DNA from: Watersipora subatra
Lineage: Eukaryota; Bryozoa; Gymnolaemata; Cheilostomatida; Watersiporidae
Assembly: GCF_963576615.1 (NCBI RefSeq)
Contig: NC_088711.1
Coordinates: 58,384,248 to 58,448,247, forward strand
Direction of reading: 5' to 3'
Length of the DNA stretch: 64,000 nt
In this document: positions 42,790 to 56,100 of the stretch, piece after piece
How the letters are laid out: every line of letters starts with the position of its first letter
Position numbering within the stretch: position 1 is the first letter of the stretch
Translations under genes and position numbers: made by a program
Notes under the pieces: generated by a model
What the model was told of the DNA's origin: nothing
The model's input: only the letters and a program-made list of their open reading frames with translations
The model's database searches: none

Positions 42790-43312
42790 AGTTAATCACG
42801 AATGGAGAGTGGTTTCACTTCGAAACAATTAAGGTAGTAGCATTTTTGCTTTCGAAGTTTGTATACCAAGTCTCATAAAAAAGATTAGATTTATGTTATG
42901 ATGAACGGCTGTTGTTGCTTCAATTTTCACCACCATAAATTACCAACCCACAAATTACATGTAATTATTTACCAAAAGTATCCTATTAAGATCAAAGTGT
43001 GGTCAATAACCTAAACAGTACGAGAGCTGCTTGAATTTGATTGTTGGCCAATCAAAATTTCCTAAATAATCAATGGAAAGCTAACTTGTTCGTATTTAAT
43101 TTTCAGATTATTATTCTGTTAGTATAAACAATGAGAAAGGACTTCAACTCCCCGGGGCGTACAGTTTCACTTAATGATAGAAAGCGGTTTCACTTTGAAA
43201 CATACACAGTAGTAGTGTTTTTACTGTTGAAATTTTTATATCAAGTCTCATGAAAATTATTTGACCTTTGTTATTACGAGCAGCTGTTGCCAATTCAATT
43301 TTCAGACATCAC
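42790..43312 (+). repeat. Pair of diverged direct repeats
   Basis: About 42,794-42,935 and 43,170-43,312 share an ordered set of words: GAGTGGTTTCACTTCGAAAC / AAGCGGTTTCACTTTGAAAC, GTAGTAG(C/T), TACCAAGTCTCATAAAA / TATCAAGTCTCATGAAAA, and GGCTGTTGTTGC / AGCTGTTGCC before CAATTTTCA. A third relative is at about 61,250-61,475. An old interspersed repeat rather than a gene. Confidence 0.6.
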
Positions 43313-44740
43313 TTGGCTTTTTTAGTGTTTGATAGAACAGTAGAGTTCAGTCAATCAAAGTATACAGGAAACAAATTCTACATTCCATTTTTGGCAAAAA
43401 TTGTAATTTGCATACTTGTTGATACCAACAGTTACATGGTTGTATGCGCAAACAACTGGTACGGTGTTTGTGCAATGAACACCTAACTAGGAATTGTTGG
43501 CAGCTGATATGATATTGTTGAAAATATTCCTAGGCGTTCAAGTTCTTTGTGTTATAATTTTAGTGTACAATAAATCAAATAGGATTTAAAGACGAATACT
43601 TTTATGCTGCAGTCATGAACAGAGATAGTTATTAATCCAGCCAGGAATGTCAGTGTTTTTGCATTTATGTGTTTTTAATCTCATTGCGTACTGGTCTAGT
43701 TTTGGCTGTAGACTTTAAATTGCTCCTTTCATACCAAGCTTTGTCGAAACAATCAGATGCATTATGGAAAAAGGCTATATATGCTGTCGAGTGTGCAGTG
43801 CAATAGCAGTACTACCAGATGTAGCGGGTGCCAAATAGTGCTGAAAGTAACAGTTGCTCATAGTGATGCGTCAAGGTTAAGCTGTTAGTAGTGAGGCTGC
43901 CACAATATGGCAAGTTACGAGTAGTAAAAATGACATGCAGAGGCAGTGCTCCTGACATGCAGAGGCGGTGCTCCTAGTTGTTGAGTGTCCGCTACCAGAA
44001 GAAACTGATTCTCCCTAGTCTCATCAGTTAAAGCTGGAATGCCATGTGGTTGTAGCCTATGAGCTCAGGCTAACTCTTTCATACGTAAACAACGGGCCAT
44101 CAGTGCAGTGTGCCTTATAATCTCAAATAGGTTTTGGACAATCAACCGTTAAGGAGTTTTTGCTATAAGAATGATAAACGAGATTTCAGTGTCAATGTTG
44201 CGATAGTTATTATTTAGTTACAAATTATCAACAGTTGAGAGAGGTAGTGCTTCAGCATTCCGAGTGTTTGTGGTCAGTCTAAACTACACATGGAGGGGTT
44301 AAATGACATGTTAGCTGAATACTAACTTTTGCAACGTCCTGTTCTCATGTTGTCTGATGGGAGAGTACGTGACTGTTACTGAAATAGGTGAGTGTGTGAG
44401 TTTAGTACTTTAAACCTTGCAAGTAATATGAAGTTAAACTGATAGCATCTAAGACCTTTACATTAAATGACAGTAGCAAATATATATTCTATTGTTTGGA
44501 TTCACTCAGCGAGTCGGCCAGTTTGCAGTTACATTTTGGTTGATTGTTCGATAATCGCTCATAGTCTGTTCTGTGCAGACGCCGAAACCTTTAGGTTGCT
44601 TCCGCAGACACCACTATTCTAATTAGCTTTCCATTTTCATAAATCTAACCTGACCATCTTTAGTTAAGTCGTACTACTTGATGTTTTAAAATTTTAATTC
44701 AAATTTATGTTTTTTTTTTATTGTAGGCTTGTAGATAACT

Positions 44741-44797
44741 ATGAAAAATGTCTACACAAGTCGCTTCCAAAACAAAAGTCGGATACCGTCGAACTGA
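44741..44797 (+). promoter_or_regulatory. Overlapping uORF at the DENND2 start
   Basis: An ATG seven bases before the main start opens an 18-codon frame (MKNVYTSRFQNKSRIPSN) ending at TGA inside the main coding sequence. Both ATGs have A at -3. If included in the mRNA it would reduce or gate initiation at the main ATG through leaky scanning (inference). Confidence 0.5.
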
Positions 44798-47111
44798 ATC
44801 TGACCCTAGCAATGCCACTGTCAATGATATCCGCTGTAAATTTGAGTCAACAGCAGATGACCGCGCATCACCTGAAATTGGGCTAGCATTTGGGGTGAAG
44901 AGATCATCAACATGCTCTACCCCAACTAGCAACACTTCAAGCCCACTAATCCCCAAAAAGTCAATCATGGAGTCTATCATGGAATCGAAAGGGTCTAGCG
45001 TACATAAACAGGCTGTGAAACAAATAAGCGAGTCTAAATTAGACACAATAATCAACAAGACCAATAGGATTACATCAGCACCGGTGCCTGAAGCGCCTAT
45101 TGATAAGTATAAGAAGACCGTAGTGAAACCCACATCGCTTATTATTTCTACTGGTACTCAGTCTTTGAGTCAACAATTACCTATTGATAAGCTTTCCTTG
45201 ATAGGGCTTCACAATACTGGTATAGTTAGTTCGTGCAAGCAGAAGATTAGCTCACCTGTTACATATCCTGCTATCGTTGTTCCGCCTTCTAATACAGAGA
45301 AGCTAGGAAAGAGCGGCAAGTTGGAAGCTGGTAAGGGCAAGAACTCATTTGAGGAAAGAGTTGCACCATCAATTGATGATCAGCAGATTGCTATTGAGTT
45401 CAACAGCACCTCACCAACACCTTTTACTAGCAACTTTAAAAAAGGTACTGAAAATGGTGTTACCATGCGCCAGCATCCACAGCTGCCTCTAAAACAACAA
45501 GGCGTTGATGAGTTGCCGCATCGAGTTGACAGCTTATTTGAACCTGGGATGGATTATGCCAAATTGAAAAAACCTGCACCTTCTAAACATGCCAAGGATA
45601 ACCAAGAAAGCAACAACCCTTTAGACAAGGCTGGATTATCTCCAAAAGTAACGCCTCAACAAGTTCAACTCACTGCAAGTAACCTGAAGAAGGTTAGTGA
45701 ATCTCTTGGCGACTATAAGGTAGCTCCAGTAGAGGAGTTGAGTTCATACTCGGGTTCGCGCAGCAAATCACCAAGTGTTAGTAGTACTTGTAGTAGCATG
45801 GACAGTCTGAATACTGAGTACATTAATGGAACACATTCACAAAAAGTTCGACGCAGGGACACCAAGCCACCTCAAAATATTGTTGCTCGACGCACTCAGA
45901 TTTTTGAGAAAAGTATTGAGGAGATTAATTCAATTTCTGAAGAGGCGGAAGCATACAGAAAAGTTAAAGAAACTGGCTTTGGCACAGTTTTTTCACCTTC
46001 CCCTACAGCAGCTATGCTTTCAAAAGCTAAGACGGAGAAACAATCAACATCATCGACTAATGGTAAAACATCCAATCCAAAGCCTTTACCTTTTATGAAC
46101 AATAATACTAAACTAGCAGATAAAAATGCTGTAAGCTCTAAACCGAAAGAGAAAAGAAGTTCTGCATTAGCGCTTGCAACAACTTCAAAACCCCTCCCGT
46201 CATTACCCAATTCTTCCAAGTCTACACAACCTCCTCCAGATTCACAGGGACCGAAAGCTTTATCTCCACCATTAGTAGCTTTGAAACCGAAGACCAAAGC
46301 TCCTCCTCCCAAACCCCCACGAACATTTGAGCACCCGCCGACAAAGGATGTACCCTCGTCAAAGGAAGCACCCTTGACAAAAGAAGCACCTTTAACAAAG
46401 GATACAGATTTTGATCCTGGCAAGAATCCTAGACAAGCAGGGGATGGAGAAGAAAACCATGACTATGAAGGTCATGTTTCGTGCCAACAGCCACACGTCT
46501 ATACTTCGGTGAGTGTGTCTACTGATCCCAAGCCATATACGACAACTACTACTAGTAGTACTGATGTTAGACCGTATACTAGCTTGACTACAACTTGCGG
46601 TTCGGGTGAAGATGATTCTGTAGCTGGAAGTGAAAATGCTTATGATACACTGGGAAAGGCAAGTGCTGCATCTTCATATGAGCATTATGATACTATATCA
46701 GCTTCAGAACTTGACAGTGACATCTCTCGTCCTCCAACCCTTCCACGTCGTCCTTCCAATCTTCGCCCTCGCCCATTAACAACAGCCTTTGGCAATTTGG
46801 ATATCAACAAAAATTCAACTATCCAAAGTCAGTTAAGTAGTACACTCTCTGAAAGTAATCAAACAATAAAAGAAGCAAGCCCGACTCTAATTTCAAAGTT
46901 TAAATACCTCCTCCCCAAAGCATTACGGAAAACGGATGAGATTAGAAAAGCATCCAGCATGGAGAATCTTCTAGATGACAAGGAACCTGCGTTCCACAGT
47001 ACTATGCAAACCAACCATATATCAGCACTTGAAAACTCATGGAGTTCGCAAAATCCACAAGTTCCAGATGTTCCAATCGATGAAGCCGGGTATGCACTGC
47101 CGGATATCAAG
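44748..47111 (+). CDS. DENND2: DENND2-like first coding exon (disordered N-terminal region)
   Basis: 788 codons, donor GTAATC after ALPDIK. The frame runs on into the intron to 47,207, but those 32 codons (VIISLIMVFKLG...) are intronic read-through. Regions: Ser-rich start; RSKSPSVSSTCSSMDSLNTE; RRRDTKPPQNIVARRTQIFE, then an acidic helix EKSIEEINSISEEAEAYRK; PPPKPPRTFEHPPTKD; short KEAPLTK repeats (SKEAPLTKEAPLTKD); several Tyr motifs in acidic or polar context (ENHDYEGH, ENAYDTLG, YEHYDTIS) that could be SH2-type phosphosites (inference); RPPTLPRRPSNLRPRP, an SH3-ligand-like stretch; and KFKYLLPKALRK. Confidence 0.88.
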
Positions 47112-50100
47112 GTAATCATTTCATTGATTATGGTCTTTAAACTTGGTGCAATGTCTTCTCCCAGATCACCACTAGTTAATGGGGAGGAGAGTTATGCATG
47201 TGTTTGATTATGGTCTTCGATTACAACACGGTGGCTGTTGGCAGTTGTGCTAAAGGGTAGTTTCATGTGTACAGCTATTAGTGATTACATGTGACACTGT
47301 GACTAATAAAAAGGCTGTCAATCACTTTATCCTTGTCAAAATATTGTCTGGCCGCAAGACCTGCCTAGGATTTACTTTTTATTGAAGCTTTAGCTTTGTT
47401 ACAAAGACCAAATGATGACAAATGCTGTGAATGATGACAAAGCGTTATATTATATAAACATATGCATGAAAATGAGTTAACTGGAATTTTCACCCAATCT
47501 TTGAATCTCAACTTTTATAACTGGCCCACTGCCAGTTGGATAAGTTGAGATAGTGAGATAGCTGAGATAGTTAAAGTGAGACCATAAACTTTTGAAGCTT
47601 TGTCTTCTTGTGGTTTCAACGACTTTAGAGTTATTACAAAACAACGCCTTCTGGGTATAAAAATAGGTTAGTAGCGCATTGCCTGGAGCTGGTCAGTGAT
47701 CATCTTCTTATCAGATGTTATCTTCACTTCAGCTATGATACAGCTGTGGCAGTGCCTTTTCTCAAGGTACCATAGGCTAGCTGTACCATTCGAGGTACCT
47801 AATTGTGCATATCGGGGTACCATCACCTAGTGACCTGCAGTCATAGCAAGGAATCCATATGGTATCTGGAGAATGGCTGCAAACATGTGAATACAGCTAC
47901 TAGTAACCTAGTAATCTACTAACAGCAACAATGAAAACAAACATTCAGGTTACATGTGATGTTTACTTTCAGGGTGCGAAGAGAATAGATCAGAGCCAAT
48001 TAAAACCAGCTGAACAAGCTGTTAAAACGCAGAATGAGAAAGCATTGGAAAAGGTAGGATGTTCTGTATATACCTAGAAAGGTTTTAGATATGTTTGCAT
48101 CTTTCTCAACAAAGACGTACTCGACCAGACAACCATTTGATAGTGAGACATGCTGGATTAGCTAAGGCTTTATCATCCGAATAGAAGGTGGTGCAATAGG
48201 GATGGTGGTGAGCAGTAATACTCACTGCTTGGTAAAGTAATTGCTGGGTTTGACCATGAAATGAGCAAAGAATCTCTGTGCCTTTTTTGTATTAGCGATT
48301 ATTTCGTATAAGCTAGAATAGAAATATGGTAAATTCACACCATCTCATCAACCGTCTGAATATGACTATTTTGTGTTGGGTCATCAAGTCAGTAGGATCT
48401 AACATTCATCCATAGTCCTGTGCGTATGCGAGAAGGGGGGGGGGGTGGTGGTGGCATCTCTCCACCATTTTTTTTGATGTTTAGTACCAGGTATACCAAG
48501 TGCTAAGCAACTGTTTAACCAACTCTAAGTAGAAAGAATGAATAGATAGAAGCGTAACAAAGTAACAAAGTCTCGTGAGGGTGGTAATAAGAGAGGTTAG
48601 GGTTGTAAATAAATTATCTCCTGCAACTCGATGCTATAAAACGTACAAATGAACTGCTAACTGCATACGTCTGTCACATTCCAACAATTTTGGAGAATGT
48701 GAGAGCTAGTTGTTTATAATAGGAAGCATAAAAGTCTTAAAGACTTATGCTTAGATCACACGATGACAAATCTCCAATGAAACCTGTACAAACAATGGAA
48801 CCTGTTAAGATTTCCTGGCGACTAAGAAATGCTAAGTTTTATAAAATCGATAACGGAGACGTTAAAACGACGAGTCTGTTAAGATTTTGTAGCAATGTAG
48901 TTTTGTAGCATCAATCAATGTTAAGTTTCATAGGATCCTTAGTGAAGAGGATTGATATGACTAGGTAGCTGCAGCTTTTGTCCCCACTGTATTGGATGAA
49001 ACTAGATCTATGCGATCTGCGAGTTGTTGGCAGGAAAGTGATGATGCTTAGGTTTGTGTGGAGTATAACTTGTGTTATCATTTGCTGAATCGGGGAGTCG
49101 AATGAAACAGCCAGAAAAAAATTTGGCAAGTTCTGATTGCCCGCACAAAACAGATGTTTCGTCATAGGTTTCGTCGTCATGTGAACCAGCCATTAGACTG
49201 TTACAAATGCATAGAAAGGTTTATGAGGGCTTGTCGGTGCATGTAATGTAGCCTTGTTATTGATTGCAAGCTTTATAGGTTACAATCATTTAGCCTCATA
49301 TAATTCTGCGGCTGTGGGATAAATCAAAATCTCTATATCAGTACATCACAGCAGGTCAGCCAATATGATTGGAAGCATTAATTATGATTTTATTTTATAA
49401 GGGCAATGAGGCAATGAGTTGCTTTATTTTGAAGACTAGCAGTTTATTGTTTGCTTTTTGCAAATGCGAACACGCGTTTTAAAAAGTAAGACAAAAATTT
49501 AACACATGTCTGTTTAGGCAAAGATTTTTCTATAGATTTTTGGTAAAATATTGTTACCGTACTGAATTAACAAAGACAATAGAATTCATTAAGCAAATTA
49601 CAGTTTTAATACACGAGGAATAACTTGAGATGAGTCAAAGGGATGAATTCATTAGTTCACGTTCATATTTTGAAATCTCTTTCTACTCCATGTTCCTTAC
49701 TCACCCCTAGTGAAAGTTTCCCAAGCAACCTAGGAACTTGAGCTAAGCTTGTCTGCAAGAAGTTGCATTGGTCTTGGGTCAGCCAGTTCTTGGCTCAGTG
49801 CAATGTGAGATAAGCGCAATTAGTGAGGATAAACAACAAGCAAGTTCAGATTGAGGACAAGAAGGAAGAGAATGCCACTGGTGGTCATTTAGGGCTGATT
49901 ATAAGAGTAATAAAGCCTTCACTCTACTGGATATCATATGAAATGTTGTGGCCTCTTCGAACTTGCAATGTTTAAAGAATGTTGTGACGCGTTGAATTTT
50001 AAAATAAATTTTTTTTTAAATTGAACTTTAGAATTTGCAGAAACACGAAAGCACTTTTGTATATCTATTCTGGCAGCTGGCTGTATAACTTCCCACATAT

Positions 50101-53100
50101 ATCCTTATGTAGGCAAGTCTCGCAGTGAACTGCTGTACTAATTGCCCTGATTTTCTATGAGGACTGCACAGGATTTGCTGGTGTCAATTAACCAGCATAA
50201 AACAAATGATGTTTGGACTTTCAACATTATATTGAGTGCTTTCCTTTGTTCAGCTGCCTTCACTTTTTTACGAGCAGTAAATGTGCAGATACGACCATAG
50301 AATAGACAGCTGTCGTGATCTCTTACCCATGGGCTAGTTAGTATCTACTAGACTGTCACTTTATCATTGATAAACACTCAATCACTCACTCTGCATCAAT
50401 TGACTGCTCCTATTCTTGAGATGCTTCCTAAATAAGTGGTAAATATTGAACTATTACTAGTGGCTTAATTGGGGTATAAGAGGGATTGGACTTAAATCAT
50501 TGCATAGTTTGATAGCTCTTTTTCAGTTTTTGTACCGGATTGGTTATTAATTCAAATGCCGTTTTTTAGATCGCATTTTAAAGTACGATCTAGTAGAAAC
50601 TACATCCTGCACCTATTTTTGATAAATCGAATCAACCCTAGAAGAGTTCTAAAAATGCGCATTATGAAGTCTATTAGAGTAAACTATTCATAGCTGATTG
50701 TTTCCTTTGTTCCTGTTAAAGCATTCATTCTCGTCTGCAGCCCACATATTCCTAACCTCTTCGTCTACATTGATTTGTCAAAGTTTCTATTACTCATGCC
50801 TATTCAGAAACATGATTCAAACCATGTGAGCACTGCAAGCCCTAGGAATGTCCAATCTTCTACTTCTGTTGCCATCATGTTGTGAGTTTAAAATATGCTA
50901 GTCATGCTTCTCGCATGGTGACAGGGATGGACACTCTAAAGCCTGGTTCCCATATACGCCGCAAGCACCGATGACAGCACCGCAGGACTATCAGCGGTGA
51001 AATGTGAACCTAGGCGCTGAGTATCGTCGGTAGTTGCCGGCGATCAATGCAAGAGCTCAGAGCTATTCAACTTTCGCGAAGAGCCGCAGGCAAAACCTTC
51101 CCGAAACGCACTGTACATGTGAAGGACAGCATTTTTAAAACGGCATGGCGAGCGAACATTTTTTATGCGATTATTAGCGATGCAGCTTTATGAACAGAAG
51201 CCGCCGAGCTTAGCGTCGCAAGTGTTTTGCTGGGCAAGATTACCGCTTGATCTCGCAAGCGATATGGGAGCCAGGCTTAACATAATGACTGCATCATTGT
51301 TATGACTTGTATGTCTCTACTACTACTACTGTTGCTGCCAAGGTGCAAGTCTAAAAGGTAGAGATGACTAGATAAGAGTGATGAAACAAACACTCATAAT
51401 GTTTGCATGATGCAGATACCAGATACGGTGAGATAACATGGGATAAGTGTTTCAATAGACATTCACATGATGCGGACTAGCGAGAACGCTTTGTTAAAAA
51501 AGATAAAGATTTCTATGCCAGAGGTCATAGCGTCACATTCGGAACGACTCGAAATAAGAACGACTAAAATGAGGAAAATGTTTCAAATTGAATACTTGTC
51601 TAGCATTTCCTTGCGAATCATTTGCAAGCATAGAGTTATCGCCCCCCTAGAGTGGCTTAAACGCTCCTTGTTGGCACCGAAAACGCTCGTGTAGTTATCA
51701 CTCTAGGGGGAGATAACTCTATGTTTGCGAGAGCCGTTTCCATCTTTCTTAAACATAAAACATCGGTAAAAACTTACGAGTAAAAAACTTGCTCGACTTG
51801 GGGGTTTTTGCCTTTTTCATCTAGCGGATGATGCAAACTTGCGATTAACCGGGTCGTAGCAACATCACGATTATGAACTTTACATAGCTGTATGCAGTGC
51901 TGATGATGTGTATGATGATGTCAGCAGAGGGAAGACAACAAACCCTCCATCATTGTTGGCCTCGTAGGTACTTTTAAATCGAGGTACATATGATAAAATA
52001 TGATGAAACATCACAAGTTATCCTTTAACATGGTAAGCGATAATAATGTGTTGAGTTGTACACATTGCCATAAACCTGCAGTTATCATCTGCACGATGCT
52101 TTCAGCGATATACGGCCAACATAATAGTTACCCTATGGATGACGCATGGACGAATCCAATAAAAATACTTTCAACGTACATTGACCATGTTTGTTATAAT
52201 TCAAGTCCTCAGTTATTGTGGACTATAAACGTTGAAATATTTAAAAAAATCTTAGACTTCAACTTTCACTGATCCAGTGATGCATGAATTTTTCATTGCC
52301 AATGTATCTTACTCCACTCAATTAGCACCCCAATAAAAAGAAAACCAACAGTGGTTCTCTTACAGTTGTGAGGTACACAAATGGAATCAGAATGTTACTA
52401 AAGTGTCCATTGCATACCCCCTATGGTATAATATCAGTGTAATGCGAGTTGCATTTCCTTATTGAAAGAAGTCAGCACCGAGCTGTTGAAAGCATTGAGA
52501 GTTTTGCATAACTCGTTAGGCTTCTAGATCTGCCATGCCAGAACAAATAGTCCTCGTTGTACGACTGTTATTTATTCCAGACACGCTATCAATAAACAAA
52601 CTCAGTCAATAAACAAACTCATCGTTAAATATATCTCATGATCGTAGAAACCTTGGTTGAGCCATTTCGTCATCATTCGACAATATGGTATCTTTTGGCT
52701 TTTCATCTTTTATAAATTAAAGCCTCATTTACGATTTTGTTAGTTTAGTAAAGTCGCGTTTAATATTTTAGTCATAAATTGTTGTAACTAGAATACAGGA
52801 AATCTAAGGGCCTAGACATTTTGTCATCATTCGACAATATGTACGGTAGTGTATTTCTGTACGTAGGGTCTACAGTACGATTTATTACTTCTTTTATTTT
52901 CAATTTATTAACAAGTAGCCTACAGCATAACAACTGTATTTAGTACAAAGTATTTATTGAGTGAATAGATTATGAAATATTTTTGCCAATAATTTAAGGT
53001 ATTACAAACCTACTGGTAGGCTATTAGTTTTTCAGGACTGAACAGCCAAGCGGTAGAATATTAGTTGTCATTTAAATCTTTCTATTTTTATGTAGTACTG

Positions 53101-56100
53101 TATATGTATATTAAAACTGTCTTCATTGTTTTACTAACCTAGAAAATTCTTTGAATTAAAAAAAAGTGAAACAAAAAAGTGCAACTGACAAAATATTGCT
53201 TAATTAGCATAGGGAAAGTAGTCTGCAGTTACACTCTCAACAACAACCATCGTAATTACAAAAGATTTGCGTTGAAAGAATATTGCAGCAGTTTTAAAGT
53301 TTATAGTTATCTTGAAGTGTCATTAGTATGCTGTTAAATGAAGATTACTTGTAACTAGTAGATCTGCTGGTCTAGAATATTCCGAATAGATCAAGGTTCA
53401 AACTCCGTCTGAATCCATGTATTTTATAGCCAAACCTGGGAAATTCATTTTTGTGTAACTCGCTCTTGGTTGTCTCAAATGGAGCTTATCAACTGTCATA
53501 ATAATTCTGGTCCATTCTAGTTATCCGAAGGGAAGTTTCTTCACTCCCTGTCCATGAACTTGAGAGGCTGCTTTTTTAATTTATAATTGTAGTAAAAGCA
53601 ATCTATGTATGTATGCCTGATGTCTTCTAGTTTTTGTTCCGCGGTAGCGTATCAGATGGTACTTGCCAAATATTAAAGAATAATATATAAGCAAATATAA
53701 TAAACCTAAATAGTCATAAGGATGGCAGGTTTCTTTTACTAAATGCCATTCAGATGAGATCTTTAATCTCAATGAATACTTTGTATCAACATGATTTTAA
53801 GAAAGAAATGGTATTACCCTAGGACACTTATGTATTCGCCTCATCTAACTTTCGCGTTTTCGTGGAGTCATCCTCTCGCGAAAATTTCATGTGCGAAACT
53901 AAACTATCATAACGAATGAGCGAAAACGAGAAATTAATTAGCTTTGTTCATTGATAGTCCAAGAAACAAATGGCAGCAAGCGATCAAATTGCATTATCGA
54001 TTTCGCCTACACCATTATACCTGCGGTTCACAATTACAAACTAGTCCCAAATTGAATTTTTTTTCTTATCGGTGAACTGAACCTGAGGAATCTAATTATG
54101 TTTGTTCCACTGCATTTATTTTCACATCACTATATTTTCGCACTCATCAAAGCTGCGAAATTAAGTTGCAACGAAATTTTACTCTGCATGCTACTCACGA
54201 AACTAAATACTAGCGAAATATAAGTGTCCTAGTGTATTCAAATATTTTATTATTCAATTAACCAAGTTTGAAGGACCATGATGCCAGTTTTATTCAGATA
54301 AACCTGATCTTATCAGGATAAACACTCTTTAATGTATCAACCGTTACTTGAGTTTTGCTAGCTCACTTTGCAGGCAAACCGTACCTTATCTTCTAATATT
54401 TTCCTACTGTTAGTCAGCATTACGAAATTGCCCTGTATTGAAGCTAGTTTACTTGTCAGCGTCTTATGCGGCTTTGTTGAAACATAAATCCGATATACAT
54501 TTCTCGTTCATTCGCTGTTGCTAATCCTTGAAGACTAAACTGTTACAGTGTCATTTACCCCTGTAAGCTCCTAGTTAGTTCCTTCCTAGCCTTAGCTTCT
54601 ACCTCAATTGCTCTATTACAGCTTTGTAGTCTGTCAAAAAATCTATGAAAGTATTAGATAATGCTTGATAACCATAATGAGATTGCTCAGGCTTTGGTAG
54701 GAGGTATGCAGTTGAGGACTCCAACTGAGATTCAAACTGGTTAAAATCTAATTGCGTACCATTCACAGTTGTAAAAGTATGTTAGTTTTGCCTTCATTGG
54801 GTGCATGAGGGTACATGATAAATAAATCGGTGGGCGTCTTTGACAACAGATAAAAACATTCCGGTAGATACATCATTAAAGGCCAAGATCTTCATAGACA
54901 TGATCATGATTTTCATGATCAATAGACATCTTCATGATGTCTATTGGCTACAATAATTAAATGCTTCCATTATAACAATCGCATTCAGTTAAAGCTAAAA
55001 ATGTTTTTGCTGAACTCATCTGTGAGCCATCCTTTTCGCTAGAGAAATTGCCATGCCAGTCATAGTCATATAGCGGATAACTCCAAGCTTATGGATAAAC
55101 AGGCCTAAACGTATGTTTTTGGCTTTTGAAAGGTATTTTGAGATATTTTACCATACCTATCTCTCTAGGCTATTTATGAAATCCTAAAACCCTCTTACTA
55201 TAGCAGCTGTAATGGTCTTTTCTCATGCTTCCCACCTACGCAAAATTGTCATGCTTCAAATTCTAAAACAAAGAACCATCAGTGAGTCGTCTGACATTCC
55301 TCCATTCACAAGCTCTCAACTACACACCAAACTCTCTGCCAGCCCCAGTGTAGTTGCCAGGACACCAAAATAATTAATTTTCATTTATTTTCCATTTATA
55401 TCTACCTCAGATTATTGAGTTATGCTCTAGCGAGGGCATCATTTTCTTACAAGTGCTAGTATGCTGCAGGGCTGATTTTGACACACTAATACTGTTTTTA
55501 ATAGACAGGCTCATCAACCAGCAGACCTCTGGCCTAACCACAAGTTAGGAGAAGGTCACAAGGCACTAGCCACTAATTTCGTCCATTTTAGCAAGCCAGC
55601 TGAACAACAGAGCTATTCTAAGTAAACAATAAACATTAGATAATATGTGTGAATACGTCTTAGCCTGTTTACTGCCGTCGTATCGATGTTCTCTCTATTT
55701 TATTTAGCTTTCGGAAGTTTGGTTTTTGGATTATGATTAGTAATGAGACCAGCATACGGTCACCAGCAAACCTGCCTCACAAACTAAAGAGCAGTAGTTA
55801 GTACCACTTTTTATTTTTCATATAAAATGGCGCACTAGCCATTCTCCAACTTGAGTCGTTCTCCAACTTGAGTCGTTCTCCGGGTGGTAGATCATCCCTG
55901 GAGCATTCCTGAACAACATTCCTCTGAAAAGGTAGACTCAGTGGCGTACATCAACCTAGCTAGCAACGTAGCGTATCTTGTAACAAGGGTAAAAAACACC
56001 TTTTTATCAGACACAAAGCAAAGGCATCCTCTAACTGCTGTGCAATTTGGGGGTATTTTGGCCTGCGTAGGTGACTGTGGTGTCTTCTTACTTAAGGTCA

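Larger units (their letters stand above)
35853..44726. other. Divergent intergenic region RPL27A / DENND2
   Basis: About 8.9 kb between divergent genes. It should contain the RPL27A promoter, the DENND2 promoter and at least one DENND2 5'-UTR exon (its coding exon starts with a splice acceptor). It holds the 726-bp palindromic element, MITE family B copy 2, a TA-flanked TIR element, an 18-bp tandem repeat and a dispersed repeat. I see no supported protein-coding exon. Confidence 0.5.

Noticed and set aside
45896..46423. 175-residue minus-strand frame
   Set aside because: Antisense of the long DENND2 first exon; Gly/Phe/Val composition mirrors the Ser/Pro/Lys-rich sense strand.
47112..47207. 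Extension of the DENND2 first exon to the TGA at 47,207
   Set aside because: A consensus donor GTAATC follows ALPDIK, and the next exon at 47,973 joins in phase. The extra residues are intronic.
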